Notes: a model not told the origin generated them from the letters alone. Shown: positions 42,816 through 52,168, counted from the stretch's first letter. The stretch: DNA of 64,000 nt from CAVTND01 sp963735955 (GCA_963735955.1 CAVTND010000012.1:372001-436000); one strand, 5' to 3'. Made by a program: numbers and translations.

Positions 42816-44590
42816 AAGCCAATGCGCAGGCGCGCCAGGGTTGACTTCAGCAGGTCGTTGTTGGGTTCGAGCGTGCGCGCCTCGCGTAGCAGCTTGCGGG
42901 CACCGGCCTGATCACCGGTCGCCCACAGAACTTCCGCCAGATGAACCATCACTTCGGGTTCCGGTTTGGCGGAATAGGCTTGCTCAAGATAGCCGCGTGC
43001 CTCCTTGAGCCGGCCGAGCCTGAAATAGACCCAGCCCATTGAATCAAGAATGTAGGGATCGGCTGGCGCGAGCTGGTTCGCCTTCTCTATCAGCTGCAGT
43101 GCTTCCGTCAGGCGCAGGTTGCGGTCGGCGAGAGAGTAGCCAAGTGCGTTATAGGCGTGGGCATAGTCAGGCTTCAACTCGATCACGCGGCGCAGGTTCT
43201 TCTCCATGGCGTCGACGCGGTCGAGCTTTTCCGCCGCCATCGCCGTGTCGTAGAGCAGCGCAACGTTGTCGGGCGAACTTGCAAGGGCCTGCACCAGCAG
43301 CTTGTAGGATTCGTCGTAGCGCCGTGCTTCGCGCAGCAGGTGCGCCTCCGCGAGCAGCAGTTGCACGCGCTCGTCTCCTTGCGCATTGATGGAGCGCAGC
43401 AGTTTGCGCGCTTCGTCAAGGCGCTGCATCTTCGCCAGCACTCCCGCTTCCCGCACGCGCGCGGTCACATACTCGTCGCCGCCTGCGATCTTGCGCAGCC
43501 ACTGCAGGGCCTGCGCATACTGCTTTTCATCTTCTTCAATCTGGGCCAGGTACAGATAAGCCTGCTCGGGTCCACGCTCGCTGTCACTGCCGACCAGGAC
43601 CAGATATCGCTGCAGGTAGTCGCGTGCTTCGGTGCGCTGGTTGGCCTGCAGTGACAGCAAGGCCAGCGCATAGACCAGATCGGCACTGTCCGGATCGTCT
43701 TTCACCAACAGCTGAAACTGGCTGCGCGCCCGTTCGTATTGGCGGTCGGCCACCAGCAGGCGCGCATAGGCAAGCTTGGCCTCGCTGGATGCGCCGGGGC
43801 GGGCGACATACTTTTCCAGTATCGAAAGCGCGGCGGCGCGGTCTGTGGACTGCAGGTACTGCGCGGCCGTCAGCACAGCGCGCTCAGAATCCGGCGCCAG
43901 CTCGACCGCTGCGCGGGCTTCCTGGGCTGCACGCGCACTCATGCCGGCCGCATGTGCGCCGTTCGCCAAAACGACCCGGACCTCGGCGTCAGCCAGGTAT
44001 GGTTGTGCGAGACGCTCCAGCAGCTCGAATGCGCGGGCCTTGTCCTGGGTGCGCGCGAGCTGTCGCTCGATGCTGCCAAGATCGACCGCTGGCTTGGGTG
44101 ACAGCTTCAGTTGCTGTTCGTACAGCCGCATCGCTTCGTCAAATCGATTCGAACCGACGTACAGGAGTGCGAGGGTCTGTGCCGCCTCGGTCGAGCGTGG
44201 TGCGAGTTCGCGCCAGGTTTCTGCGGCCTCCACTGCCTGGGGCATGGCGCGGCCCTGCAGCGCCAGCTCGGTCGCGCGGCGCGCCAGCCGCGCATCGCGG
44301 GTTTCGCGTGCCAGTTTCAGGTAGACCGAATACGCGGTGCCAAAGTCTCCCTGTTGAGCTGAGGCTTCGGCCGCCAGCAACTGGTACATCAGTGCGCCCG
44401 ACAGTTCAACCTCGGGAACGCCTTCGTCCTTGGGACTGGCTTCGGACGAGTTCGGGTCGGCCAAGGCGCTGCCGGCTGTCGACGCACCTACAATCAACAC
44501 GACAAGCAGCAAGACAGTCTGCAAGCGCGCTCGCCAGGAACCAAGGACACAGGGCACAGCAGAAGCGAGTTCAGGCAGCATCGGCAACAA
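42812..44590 (-). CDS. tetratricopeptide repeat protein
   Basis: A 592-residue exported or membrane-anchored protein with a hydrophobic segment at about 22-44 ending in ALA, then an array of TPR helices from about residue 70 to the end (for example LLYDTAMAAEKLDRVDAMEKNLRRVIELKPDYAHAYNALG is split across two repeats). Its adjacency and translational coupling to lolB recur in betaproteobacteria, which hints at an outer-membrane or assembly role; no enzymatic motif is seen. Divergent from fpg. Confidence 0.88.
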   Translation of the reverse strand: MLPMLPELASAVPCVLGSWRARLQTVLLLVVLIVGASTAGSALADPNSSEASPKDEGVPEVELSGALMYQLLAAEASAQQGDFGTAYSVYLKLARETRDARLARRATELALQGRAMPQAVEAAETWRELAPRSTEAAQTLALLYVGSNRFDEAMRLYEQQLKLSPKPAVDLGSIERQLARTQDKARAFELLERLAQPYLADAEVRVVLANGAHAAGMSARAAQEARAAVELAPDSERAVLTAAQYLQSTDRAAALSILEKYVARPGASSEAKLAYARLLVADRQYERARSQFQLLVKDDPDSADLVYALALLSLQANQRTEARDYLQRYLVLVGSDSERGPEQAYLYLAQIEEDEKQYAQALQWLRKIAGGDEYVTARVREAGVLAKMQRLDEARKLLRSINAQGDERVQLLLAEAHLLREARRYDESYKLLVQALASSPDNVALLYDTAMAAEKLDRVDAMEKNLRRVIELKPDYAHAYNALGYSLADRNLRLTEALQLIEKANQLAPADPYILDSMGWVYFRLGRLKEARGYLEQAYSAKPEPEVMVHLAEVLWATGDQAGARKLLREARTLEPNNDLLKSTLARLRIGL

Positions 44591-44680
44591 CGCACGCGTC
44601 GACAGGCGGCGTACAGCGGGAACCCGACCACATTATCAGAATGGCAGAACTGCTATTGACTCCAGGTGCTGGGCCGGACC

Positions 44681-45514
44681 ATGCCTGAGTTGCCGGAGGT
44701 CGAGGTCACGCGGCGCGGGCTCGAAGGGCATGTCGCCGGCAAGCTGGTTTCCGCAATCACCGTGCGCGAACGTCGCCTGCGCTGGCCGGTGCCGCGGCAT
44801 CTGGCGTCGCGCCTGAAGGGGCGGCGCGTCGAGCATCTCGGTCGGCGCGGCAAGTACCTGCTTTGGGAGTTCGCCCATGGCACGTTGTTGTCCCACCTCG
44901 GCATGTCAGGTGTCTGGAGCGCACTGCCGCGCGCTGCGGGAGTGCCCGCGCCCGGCCAGCACGATCACGTCGATATCGAGTTCGACGACGTCATCATTCG
45001 TCTGACGGATCCGCGCCGCTTCGGTGCCCTGCTCTGGCACGCAGCCAGCGCCGGCCCAGTGAGCGGTCATCCGCGACTGGCGCGCCTCGGCCTTGAGCCC
45101 TTTGATGCGCGGTTTGACGGCGAACTGCTGTATCGCGCCACGCGGGGACGCTCGGCACCGATCAAGCAGGCGCTGCTCGCCGGCGACATCGTGGTCGGTG
45201 TCGGCAACATCTACGCCTCCGAGAGTCTGTACCGCGCCGGTATCAATCCGCGCGTGTCGGCGCGCCGCCTCGGACCGGCGCGGTGCGCGGCCCTGGCTGA
45301 TGCCGTGCGTGCCGTGCTGGCCGAGGCAATCAGTGTCGGCGGCAGCACCTTGCGCGACTTCGTATCGGCCGCGGGCGAGGAGGGTTACTTCATGCTGGAT
45401 GCCGGCGCCTATGGGCGTGCCGGCCTGCCCTGCCGTGTCTGCGGCAGGCCCATCGCTCGCATCGTCCAGGGTCAGCGCGCAACCTACTATTGCCCGTCCT
45501 GTCAGCGACGCTGA
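44681..45514 (+). CDS. mutM: formamidopyrimidine-DNA glycosylase (Fpg/MutM)
   Basis: Fpg excises 8-oxoguanine and formamidopyrimidines and nicks the abasic site. The 277-residue product starts with MPELPEVE, so the N-terminal proline nucleophile P2 and E3 are in place; HLGMSG, DPRRFGALL and VGNIYASESLYRAGI are family motifs, and the C-terminal zinc finger has CRVC...CPSC. ATG 44681 is fixed by the required P2. mutY lies nearby, so two parts of the 8-oxoG defence are clustered. Confidence 0.96.
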   Translation: MPELPEVEVTRRGLEGHVAGKLVSAITVRERRLRWPVPRHLASRLKGRRVEHLGRRGKYLLWEFAHGTLLSHLGMSGVWSALPRAAGVPAPGQHDHVDIEFDDVIIRLTDPRRFGALLWHAASAGPVSGHPRLARLGLEPFDARFDGELLYRATRGRSAPIKQALLAGDIVVGVGNIYASESLYRAGINPRVSARRLGPARCAALADAVRAVLAEAISVGGSTLRDFVSAAGEEGYFMLDAGAYGRAGLPCRVCGRPIARIVQGQRATYYCPSCQRR

Positions 45515-45639
45515 CGCCCGAAATCGCCGAGGAGTGCCGGGGATTTAGGCGGTATGTCGGTGCGTTTTCAGGTCATGCCCGAGCGTCGCGGCACCGAGGC
45601 CTGTGATAGATTGGCCCGACCCCATTCGCGCGCGGTCCG

Positions 45640-47598
45640 ATGGCTCAGCTAGCTTCCAGTGTCGAGGAATATGGTGCGTGGCGCGATTCGCTGGCAGCTG
45701 CAATCGCGCAGCTGCGCCAATGGCTGGCGGATGCACAGATGCTCGACTCCGACGCGGCGCGCCGCGTCGATGTGGCGATTGAACGCCTGGCCGAAGACAA
45801 GCTGGTCATCGCTTTTGTCGCCGAGTTCTCGCGCGGCAAGTCGGAGCTGATCAACGCGATCTTCTTTGCCGAATACGGCAAGCGGATCCTGCCTTCGTCG
45901 GCCGGGCGCACGACAATGTGTCCGACCGAACTGCTGTACGACGAGTCGCTGCCGCCATGCATTCGCGCCCTGCCAATTGAAACGCGCGGACGTCATGGAA
46001 CGACCACGGACTTCAAGCGGCTCAATGATGAATGGCAGGTCTTTCCGCTCGACATCAGTTCGGCCGACGGCATGCTCAATGCCTTCAAGATAGTCGCTGA
46101 AACGACCCGCGTGCCGGTCGACGAAGCACGCGGCTATGGATTGTTTGACGCCGACGACCCCGATCAGGCGGTCGCCGTCGACAAGCACGGCATGGTCGAG
46201 ATTTCGCGCTGGCGCCATGCAGTCATCAATTTTCCGCATCCCCTGCTCAGGCATGGCCTGGTGATCCTGGACACGCCGGGGCTAAATGCGATTGGTACCG
46301 AGCCCGAGTTGACCTTGTCGCTGGTGCCCAACGCACATGCTGTCCTGTTTGTGTTGGCGGCCGATACCGGGGTGACACGCAGCGATCTCGATGTATGGCG
46401 ACAGGTGGTTGGTGACGCCGGTCATCGCAACCACATCGCGGTGCTGAACAAGATCGACGGCCTCTGGGATGCGCTGAAAACGCCCGGTGAGATCGAACGC
46501 GAGGTGCGCCGGCAGGCGGCCAGCGTCGCGGCCACGCTGGATCTCGAGCCAATGCGGGTGTTTCCCGTGTCGGCCCAGAAGGGACTCGTGGCCAAGGTCC
46601 AGGGTGACATGGCATTGCTCGAAGCGAGCCGGCTGCCCCAGCTCGAAGAAGCTCTGATCGACATGCTGGTTCCGGCCAAGACCCAGATCGTGCGCGACCA
46701 GACCGTGACCCACGTCGAGCGCGTTGGATCGGAGGCGCGGCAGACCCTGAGCGCGCGCGAGCGCGGCGTCATCGAACAGTTGTACGAATTGCGCTCGCTG
46801 CAGGGCAAGAATCAGAGCTCGATCGAACGTATGACGCGGCGCGCGTTCTCCGAACAGAAAGAGTTCGAGGAAGTCGTGCGCAAGATCGTCGCTGCGCGGG
46901 TGGTCCTGCAGAAGATTGCTGATCAGCTGTTCAAGAATCTGCGGGTGACGGCGCTGCGAGCGCAGGTGCTTGAAACGCGCAACCGCATGAGAAAAACACA
47001 GCTGTCACCACAGATCACCTCCGCGGTGCGTGACTACTTTGGGGCCCTGCGCGAAATGCTGCGTGAGTCCAATGCACGAACACTCGAAGTCGAACAGATG
47101 GTGCTCGGCGTGCAGCGGCGCTTTGGTGAGGAGATGGGCTGGAGTCTGAGTCCGCCCATGGCATTTTCACTGGACACCTACCTGGCTGACCTGGAACGTA
47201 CTGAGCAGGCCTACCGCTCACAGTTTGGCGCTCTCGCGGTACTGACGCGCGACAAATGGACACTGATGGAACGCTTCTTCGATACCGTGGTGACGAAGTC
47301 GCGCGAGATCTTTGCGGCAGCCGAGCGGGACAGCGAGGCCTGGGTCAAATCCCTGTTGCCGCCGATCGAGCTTCAGGTACGCGAGCAGCGCGCCCAGCTC
47401 AAGAAGCGCGCAGAGTCGATTTCCAAGATTCGTGATGCTCAGGGTTCACTGGACGATCGCATCGGAGAACTTGAAGAAGCGCTCGAGGACGCTCAGGTCA
47501 AACTGGCCGCGCTCAAGCGTCTTACGGACCGGGTGCGCGAGGTCGCCGCGCGCGCGCCGTCGGGCGAACTGCTCGACGCCGAAGAGTTGGCCGCCTAG
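45640..47598 (+). CDS. dynamin-family GTPase
   Basis: A 652-residue large GTPase of the bacterial dynamin-like type. The P loop is A61-EFSRGK-S68, so the first glycine of GxxxxGKS is alanine; the G2 threonines lie in TTMCPTEL, G3 is DTPG (211-214), and G4 is NKID (270-273). The rest is helical with predicted coiled coil at about 590-635 (LDDRIGELEEALEDAQVKL). No membrane helix is seen. It lies between fpg and mutY as in other betaproteobacteria. Membrane remodelling or stress function is inferred from family. Confidence 0.87.
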   Translation: MAQLASSVEEYGAWRDSLAAAIAQLRQWLADAQMLDSDAARRVDVAIERLAEDKLVIAFVAEFSRGKSELINAIFFAEYGKRILPSSAGRTTMCPTELLYDESLPPCIRALPIETRGRHGTTTDFKRLNDEWQVFPLDISSADGMLNAFKIVAETTRVPVDEARGYGLFDADDPDQAVAVDKHGMVEISRWRHAVINFPHPLLRHGLVILDTPGLNAIGTEPELTLSLVPNAHAVLFVLAADTGVTRSDLDVWRQVVGDAGHRNHIAVLNKIDGLWDALKTPGEIEREVRRQAASVAATLDLEPMRVFPVSAQKGLVAKVQGDMALLEASRLPQLEEALIDMLVPAKTQIVRDQTVTHVERVGSEARQTLSARERGVIEQLYELRSLQGKNQSSIERMTRRAFSEQKEFEEVVRKIVAARVVLQKIADQLFKNLRVTALRAQVLETRNRMRKTQLSPQITSAVRDYFGALREMLRESNARTLEVEQMVLGVQRRFGEEMGWSLSPPMAFSLDTYLADLERTEQAYRSQFGALAVLTRDKWTLMERFFDTVVTKSREIFAAAERDSEAWVKSLLPPIELQVREQRAQLKKRAESISKIRDAQGSLDDRIGELEEALEDAQVKLAALKRLTDRVREVAARAPSGELLDAEELAA

Positions 47599-47629
47599 GC
47601 CGCAATCCACGGCGTGCGGCTGGCCGCGG

Positions 47630-48694
47630 GTGTCAACCGACGCTTTCGTGAAAACCTTTGGCGAGAAGGTAATTGCCTGGCAGCGCACGCATGGCCGCCA
47701 CGACCTGCCATGGCAAACGAGCCGAGACCCCTACCGGATCTGGCTCGCCGAGGTCATGCTGCAGCAGACGCAGGTGTCGACCGTCATCCCGTACTACCGG
47801 CGCTTTCTCGAACGCTTCCCTGATCTGCGTGCCCTGGCGGCAGCCCCGCTCGAGGAGGTCATGACCGCATGGGCGGGGCTGGGCTACTACTCGCGTGCGC
47901 GCAACTTGCATCGATGTGCGGTTCGTATCGTCGAAAACGTCGGCGCCGAGTTCCCGCGCAGTGCGCAAGGGCTGGCGAACCTGCCCGGCATCGGGCGCTC
48001 AACCGCGGCCGCGATCGCGGCCTTTGCATTCGGCGAGCGGGGCGCGATTCTGGACGGCAACGTCAAGCGCTTCCTGGCTCGGCACGAGGGAATAGGCGGC
48101 TACGCGGGCGAGACCGAAGTGGAGAGCAAGCTTTGGCTCGCCGCCGAAAGTCGTCTGCCGGAAGATCAGATTGAAGCTTATACACAGGGGATGATGGATA
48201 TCGGTGCGACCGTTTGTATTCGCCACCAGCCCCTGTGCGGGCAATGTCCTGTGGCGCAAAGCTGCAAGGCACTTGGCGAAGACAGAGTCGGAGAGTTTCC
48301 CGCGACACGCCCGAAGCGAGTGCGCCCGCTCAAACAGGCCACGCTGGTACTGGTGCGCGATTCGACTGGCGCCGTACTCCTGCAGCGTCGACCTCCTGCC
48401 GGAATCTGGGGGGGAATGACAAGCCCACCCGAGTTTGAACTTGGACTTGATGACGACGCGCTGCTCGATGCCGCCGCACACGTGCTGGGCATCGAAATGC
48501 GGCTGGGCGAACGCCTGCCCCCGGTCCGGCACGAGTTCAGCCACTACAGCTTTGTAATGCATCCGCGTCTGGCCCACCTAGTCGGTACATCGGCGGTTGC
48601 CGAATCCACGCATCAATGGGTTCATCCCTCGGCCACGCAGGACGCTGCGTTGCCGGCGCCGATCCGGCGCATGCTGCTCGCATTTGCAAGCTAG
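47630..48694 (+). CDS. mutY: A/G-specific adenine glycosylase MutY
   Basis: MutY removes adenine mispaired with 8-oxoguanine. From GTG 47630 the product is 354 residues (GTG 47648 is possible). It has E41 in AEVMLQQTQV, the helix-hairpin-helix LANLPGIGRSTAAAI, the catalytic Asp in AILDGNVKR, the [4Fe-4S] ligands C-x6-C-x2-C-x5-C in CIRHQPLCGQCPVAQSC, and a C-terminal NUDIX-like 8-oxoG recognition domain (LLQRRPPAGIWGGM). No good ribosome site is visible at either start. Confidence 0.94.
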   Translation: MSTDAFVKTFGEKVIAWQRTHGRHDLPWQTSRDPYRIWLAEVMLQQTQVSTVIPYYRRFLERFPDLRALAAAPLEEVMTAWAGLGYYSRARNLHRCAVRIVENVGAEFPRSAQGLANLPGIGRSTAAAIAAFAFGERGAILDGNVKRFLARHEGIGGYAGETEVESKLWLAAESRLPEDQIEAYTQGMMDIGATVCIRHQPLCGQCPVAQSCKALGEDRVGEFPATRPKRVRPLKQATLVLVRDSTGAVLLQRRPPAGIWGGMTSPPEFELGLDDDALLDAAAHVLGIEMRLGERLPPVRHEFSHYSFVMHPRLAHLVGTSAVAESTHQWVHPSATQDAALPAPIRRMLLAFAS

Positions 48695-48748
48695 CACCGG
48701 CTTGCGGGCAGCGCCCTGGTCTTTCTGCCGCGGGTGCGCGTGCGGCGG

Positions 48749-49387
48749 TTACTTGAGCACGGAATGCTGCTTGAGGTACTTGTGCACGATCTCGAGCCGC
48801 GTCAGGCCGTCAGGCAATTCCATCAGCTTCTGTTTTGCCTTGAGCGGCACCGGCAAGACCTCGCATAGCCGGTTTGAAACCCAGGAACTCGACTCGAGCA
48901 GGTAGGGTTCCTCGAACGGCAGACGCGCCAGTACATCATCCACCTTGCCTTCGCGCCGGCGCTCGGCCGCCTGTGCCGACAGGTCATCAATGATGCGTCG
49001 AAGCAGATCGACACAGGCAGCGTGCTCAGGCGGAACCGGCCGGTCTTCGTCGGGGGCAATGGTCCTGATCTCCGCCACGATCAGGCCATTGGATTGAGAG
49101 CTTGACTCGAGCACCTCGAACCGTTCCTGCCCGATGACGCGGACATGAAGCAGGCCGAGTTGCTGCATGTCCCACGCAGTGATGATGGCGGAGCAGCCCG
49201 TGCCCGCCGTGGGGGTCGCCCGACTCACTTCGCTGGCCCTGGCGTCGGTAATCAGGCAAACGCCGAAGCGGCTGTCGTCACGCAGGCAGTCACGCGCCAT
49301 ATCCATGTAGCGTGCTTCGAAAATCTTGAGCGGCAACACGCCGCCCGGAAACAGCACGGTGGAAAGTGGAAACAAGGGCAACTGCAT
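48749..49387 (-). CDS. Lon protease N-terminal (substrate-binding) domain protein
   Basis: A 212-residue stand-alone LON-N domain protein without AAA or protease modules. It starts MQLPLFPLSTVLFPGGVLPLKIFEARYMDM, the classical Lon N-domain opening, split here as PLFPLSTVLFPGG and LKIFEARYMDM; the helical tail runs to residue 212. ATG 49387 is chosen since homology starts there. Such proteins are widespread but of unknown function. It lies 16 bp downstream of rapZ. Confidence 0.88.
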   Translation of the reverse strand: MQLPLFPLSTVLFPGGVLPLKIFEARYMDMARDCLRDDSRFGVCLITDARASEVSRATPTAGTGCSAIITAWDMQQLGLLHVRVIGQERFEVLESSSQSNGLIVAEIRTIAPDEDRPVPPEHAACVDLLRRIIDDLSAQAAERRREGKVDDVLARLPFEEPYLLESSSWVSNRLCEVLPVPLKAKQKLMELPDGLTRLEIVHKYLKQHSVLK

Positions 49388-49403
49388 GCCGGTGTTCAGC
49401 CCG

Positions 49404-50275
49404 CTACGAGCCCTCAGTGTCCGGGATCGCGCGGTGGCGAACCAGCACCGAAGGGTGGGCCGAAAATCGCCTTGCAAGTTCCTCGACGATGTAGACAGAG
49501 CGGTGGCGACCGCCGGTGCAACCGATGGCAACTGTCAGGTAGTGCCGATTGTCGGCGACAAAGCTCGGCAGCCACTTGCGAATGAACGCCGCGATGTCGT
49601 CGATCATGGCCGCGACCAGCGCACTGGCGCCAAGAAACTGCGCCACCGCGGCATCGCGCCCGGTCAGTGGCCGCAGCGCGGGATCGTAGTGCGGGTTGGG
49701 CAGATTGCGGACGTCGAACACCAGGTCGGCTGCCACCGGAATGCCGCTCTTGAAGGCAAAGGACTCGAAAGCAAGGATCAGCGCGCGGCATGCGGGCTGT
49801 CGACGAACTGCCGCACCCAGGTTCGCAATGTGTTCGGATGCAGTTCGCTGGTGTCAATTACGTGACTTGCCTTCACCAGCGGCGCCAGTAATTCGCGTTC
49901 GAGAACAATGGCCTCGGTCAGGGTCGCTTCTGCGCCCGCGCTGCGTACGCGCGCCGACATCGGATGGCGCCGCCGGGTCTCGGAGAAGCGCTGCACGAGC
50001 GCGGCGTCGGACGCGGTCAGGAACAGAACACGCACATCGTGGCCCAGACTGCGGAGCGAAGCCACAATGTTGGGTACTTCGGCGAGCGAGGCATCGCTGC
50101 GCGCATCAACCGAGAGTGCAACGTCACGCTGGCCGTGGCCCTGCAAATGGGCGCACACCTCGAGCAGGAACTGGGAAGGCAGATTGTCGATGCAGTAGTA
50201 ACCGGCGTCCTCAAGCAGCCGGATCGCGACCGATTTGCCAGAGCCCGACAGGCCGGTCACGAGGACGATGCGCAT
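49404..50275 (-). pseudogene. rapZ: RNase adapter RapZ, apparent frameshift
   Basis: RapZ is a P-loop protein that in enterobacteria controls glucosamine-6-phosphate synthase through small RNA decay. The N-terminal part from ATG 50275 has Walker A GLSGSGKS (8-15) and DNLP, then reads to a TGA at 49778. Homology resumes at once in another frame (LILAFESFAFKSGIPVAADLVFDVR) and runs to the stop at 49404, including CTGGRHRSV. The shift equals one missing base (or two extra) in a GCGCGCGG run at 49780-49788. Corrected length is about 290, normal. Sequence error is likely. Confidence 0.87.
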
Positions 50276-50326
50276 CGTTCACACGACAGGGGAGGAATGA
50301 TTGTTGCACGGAGCCGCACTGCGCAA

Positions 50327-50354
50327 GCAAGAAATAAGGGTGCCGTAGGCACCC
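50327..50354 (-). terminator. intrinsic terminator after hprK
   Basis: GGGTGCC and GGCACCC (50338-50354) form a perfect 7-bp stem with a three-base loop; on the minus strand TTATTTCTT follows. It falls between hprK and rapZ, suggesting separate or attenuated transcription of rapZ. Confidence 0.75.
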
Positions 50355-50415
50355 CGTGCGGTTCCGAGCTGCGTCAGCATTAAACCACGCCACAGCACAC
50401 CTCACAGCACCATCT

Positions 50416-51351
50416 TCAGATGTCGCCGCTCATCTGCGATTGCTGTCGCTGCAGGAAGTCGCGCATCGTGTCCACTCCTCGTAGCTGCAAAATGGTGTTG
50501 CGGACCGCCGCTTCGGTCAGAACGGCGAGATTGCGCCCGGACGCTACCGGAATGATGACCTTGCGGACCGGCACGCCGAGCACATCCTCCGTCTGCCCCT
50601 CGAGTGGCAGGCGCTCGAGCGTGTTGGCGGCCGCGGCATAGCGGCGCAGTTCGACAATCAGGCGCAGGTTCATCTTGCGCCGCACGGCGGTTTCGCCAAA
50701 GATTGCCTTGATGTCCAGCAAGCCCAGGCCGCGTACCTCGAGCAAATTGGCGAGCAACGGCGGGCAGCGGCCTTCGAGCTTGTCAGGTGCGGCGCGTGAA
50801 ATGTCGACCACATCGTCGGCCACCAGACCGTGCCCGCGGCTGATCAGTTCGAGGCCGAGCTCGCTCTTGCCCACTCCGGAGTCGCCAGCAATCAGCACGC
50901 CCATTCCGAGCACGTCCATGAAGACACCGTGCAGCGTGCAATGCGCGGCGAGCAGCTTGCCGAGATACAGGCGCAGGACCTCGATCACTTCGGCCGCCGG
51001 CAGTGGCGAGGTGAAGCACGGCAGATTCGCGCGCTCAAACACGGCGACCAGTTCGGGATTGAGGTCGAGGCCTGAGGCGACCACCAAGCCGAGCGGGCCT
51101 CCCGCTACCAGCTCCTTGGCGTAGCCGATCTGTCGCGACAGATCGAGCTGTTCGTAGAACTTGACCTCCTGCGGTCCCAGCACATGCAGGCGGTTCGGGT
51201 GGATCAGGTTCAGGTGGCCGACGATGTCAGCGCTGTACAGGCCGGCGGTCGATGGAGTGTCCAGCCGCTTGTTCGCATTGTTGCGCCCGGCCAGCCACTC
51301 GAGCTTGAGCTGCTCGCGGTTGTCGTCAAAGAGCGATTGAAAGGTCGACAT
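50416..51351 (-). CDS. hprK: HPr kinase/phosphorylase
   Basis: HprK phosphorylates and dephosphorylates a serine of HPr-like PTS proteins. The 311-residue product is typical: N-terminal substrate-recognition domain, Walker A G156-DSGVGKS (to 163), the LVADDVVDISR loop, and the signature LEVRGLGLLDIKAIFG. It belongs to the nitrogen-PTS cluster with ptsN, hpf and rpoN, here with a MITE-like element between it and ptsN. Confidence 0.95.
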   Translation of the reverse strand: MSTFQSLFDDNREQLKLEWLAGRNNANKRLDTPSTAGLYSADIVGHLNLIHPNRLHVLGPQEVKFYEQLDLSRQIGYAKELVAGGPLGLVVASGLDLNPELVAVFERANLPCFTSPLPAAEVIEVLRLYLGKLLAAHCTLHGVFMDVLGMGVLIAGDSGVGKSELGLELISRGHGLVADDVVDISRAAPDKLEGRCPPLLANLLEVRGLGLLDIKAIFGETAVRRKMNLRLIVELRRYAAAANTLERLPLEGQTEDVLGVPVRKVIIPVASGRNLAVLTEAAVRNTILQLRGVDTMRDFLQRQQSQMSGDI

Positions 51352-51427
51352 GGGGGACTCGGACCGCCGTAGGGTGCGGGACGGCGCGAGGCTAGCGCAC
51401 TGTGCGCCTGCTAGCGCACTTTGGGAT

Positions 51428-51701
51428 CTAGGGCCTGTTCACACTAACAACGGGAGATGCGTTGGGCCGCAATGCGAAGGGCTGCGCGAAGGGCGGCGCC
51501 GCCAAGGGCGGCCCCCTTCGCAAGCCGTCCCGACAAAGCAGACGCCGCATTTCGGCCCAACCCGACGGGAAAGACGGATGGCGGGCGCATTGCGGTGTTG
51601 CCGCTCGCTGATTGGCATCAGCCAACGGCGCTCGCGCCGCCTTGCACTGCATCCCGCCATCCATCTTTCGCACTCCCGTTCTTGGTGTGAGCAGGCCCTA
51701 G
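51428..51701. mobile_element. MITE-like element with 30-bp terminal inverted repeats and two internal arms
   Basis: The 274-bp element fills the 346-bp hprK-ptsN gap. Its ends (51428-51457 and 51672-51701) are inverted repeats matching at 26 of 30 positions, starting CTAGGGCCTG. Inside are two further inverted repeats: 51461-51476 with 51546-51561 (15 of 16) and 51569-51585 with 51653-51669 (16 of 17), and the first arm holds another stem (GCGAAGGG near 51486). The whole would fold as a three-way cruciform. It has no transposase. CTAG at both ends could be a duplicated IS5-type target. The remaining gap (51352-51427) has only a direct repeat GCTAGCGCACT at 51391 and 51410. Confidence 0.8.
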
Positions 51702-52168
51702 GCGGCGGGCCTGATTGGCTCCCACGCCGATAGCGCACTGTGCAGCGACGGCCCGTCAGGAAACGTCAGCAAGGCTTCGCGGAACGATTTGTCCGACAAC
51801 ATTTGCGCCAGCTCCGACAGCAGATCGAGGTGCTGTTGGGACGCCTGTTCCGGCACCAGCAGAAAGACCATCAATGCGACGGGACGGCCGTCGGGCGCAT
51901 CGAAAGGAATCGGCTCGGCGACCCGAATCAAGGCCGCCACCGTTTCCTTCAGGCCCTTGATGCGACCGTGCGGAATGGCCACACCCTGGCCCAAGCCCGT
52001 GGAGCCGAGACGCTCGCGCGCAAACAAGCTGTCGAAGACTTTCGCGCGGGCTACGCCCTGATGGTTCTCGAAGATCAGGCCGGCTTGTTCGAATGCACGC
52101 TTCTTGCTGGACGCATCAAAGTCGAGCAATACATTGCTCAGAGGCAGAACGCGAGAGATCTGATTCAT
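51698..52168 (-). CDS. ptsN: nitrogen-PTS enzyme IIA (PtsN)
   Basis: PtsN is the terminal phosphoacceptor of the PTS-Ntr chain, affecting nitrogen, potassium and cell envelope control. From ATG 52168 the product is 156 residues; ATG 52186 would add six. The phosphorylated histidine is H67 in GVAIPHGR, and LVPEQASQQHLDLLSELAQML is typical of EIIA-Ntr. Its TAG stop lies in the CTAG that ends the MITE-like element, so the last codons are adjacent to the insertion. Confidence 0.94.
   Translation of the reverse strand: MNQISRVLPLSNVLLDFDASSKKRAFEQAGLIFENHQGVARAKVFDSLFARERLGSTGLGQGVAIPHGRIKGLKETVAALIRVAEPIPFDAPDGRPVALMVFLLVPEQASQQHLDLLSELAQMLSDKSFREALLTFPDGPSLHSALSAWEPIRPAA

Noticed and set aside
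51352..51735. Possible small proteins inside the MITE-like element
   Set aside because: Open frames there are explained by inverted-repeat symmetry and GC bias, with no ribosome site or homology that I recognise.
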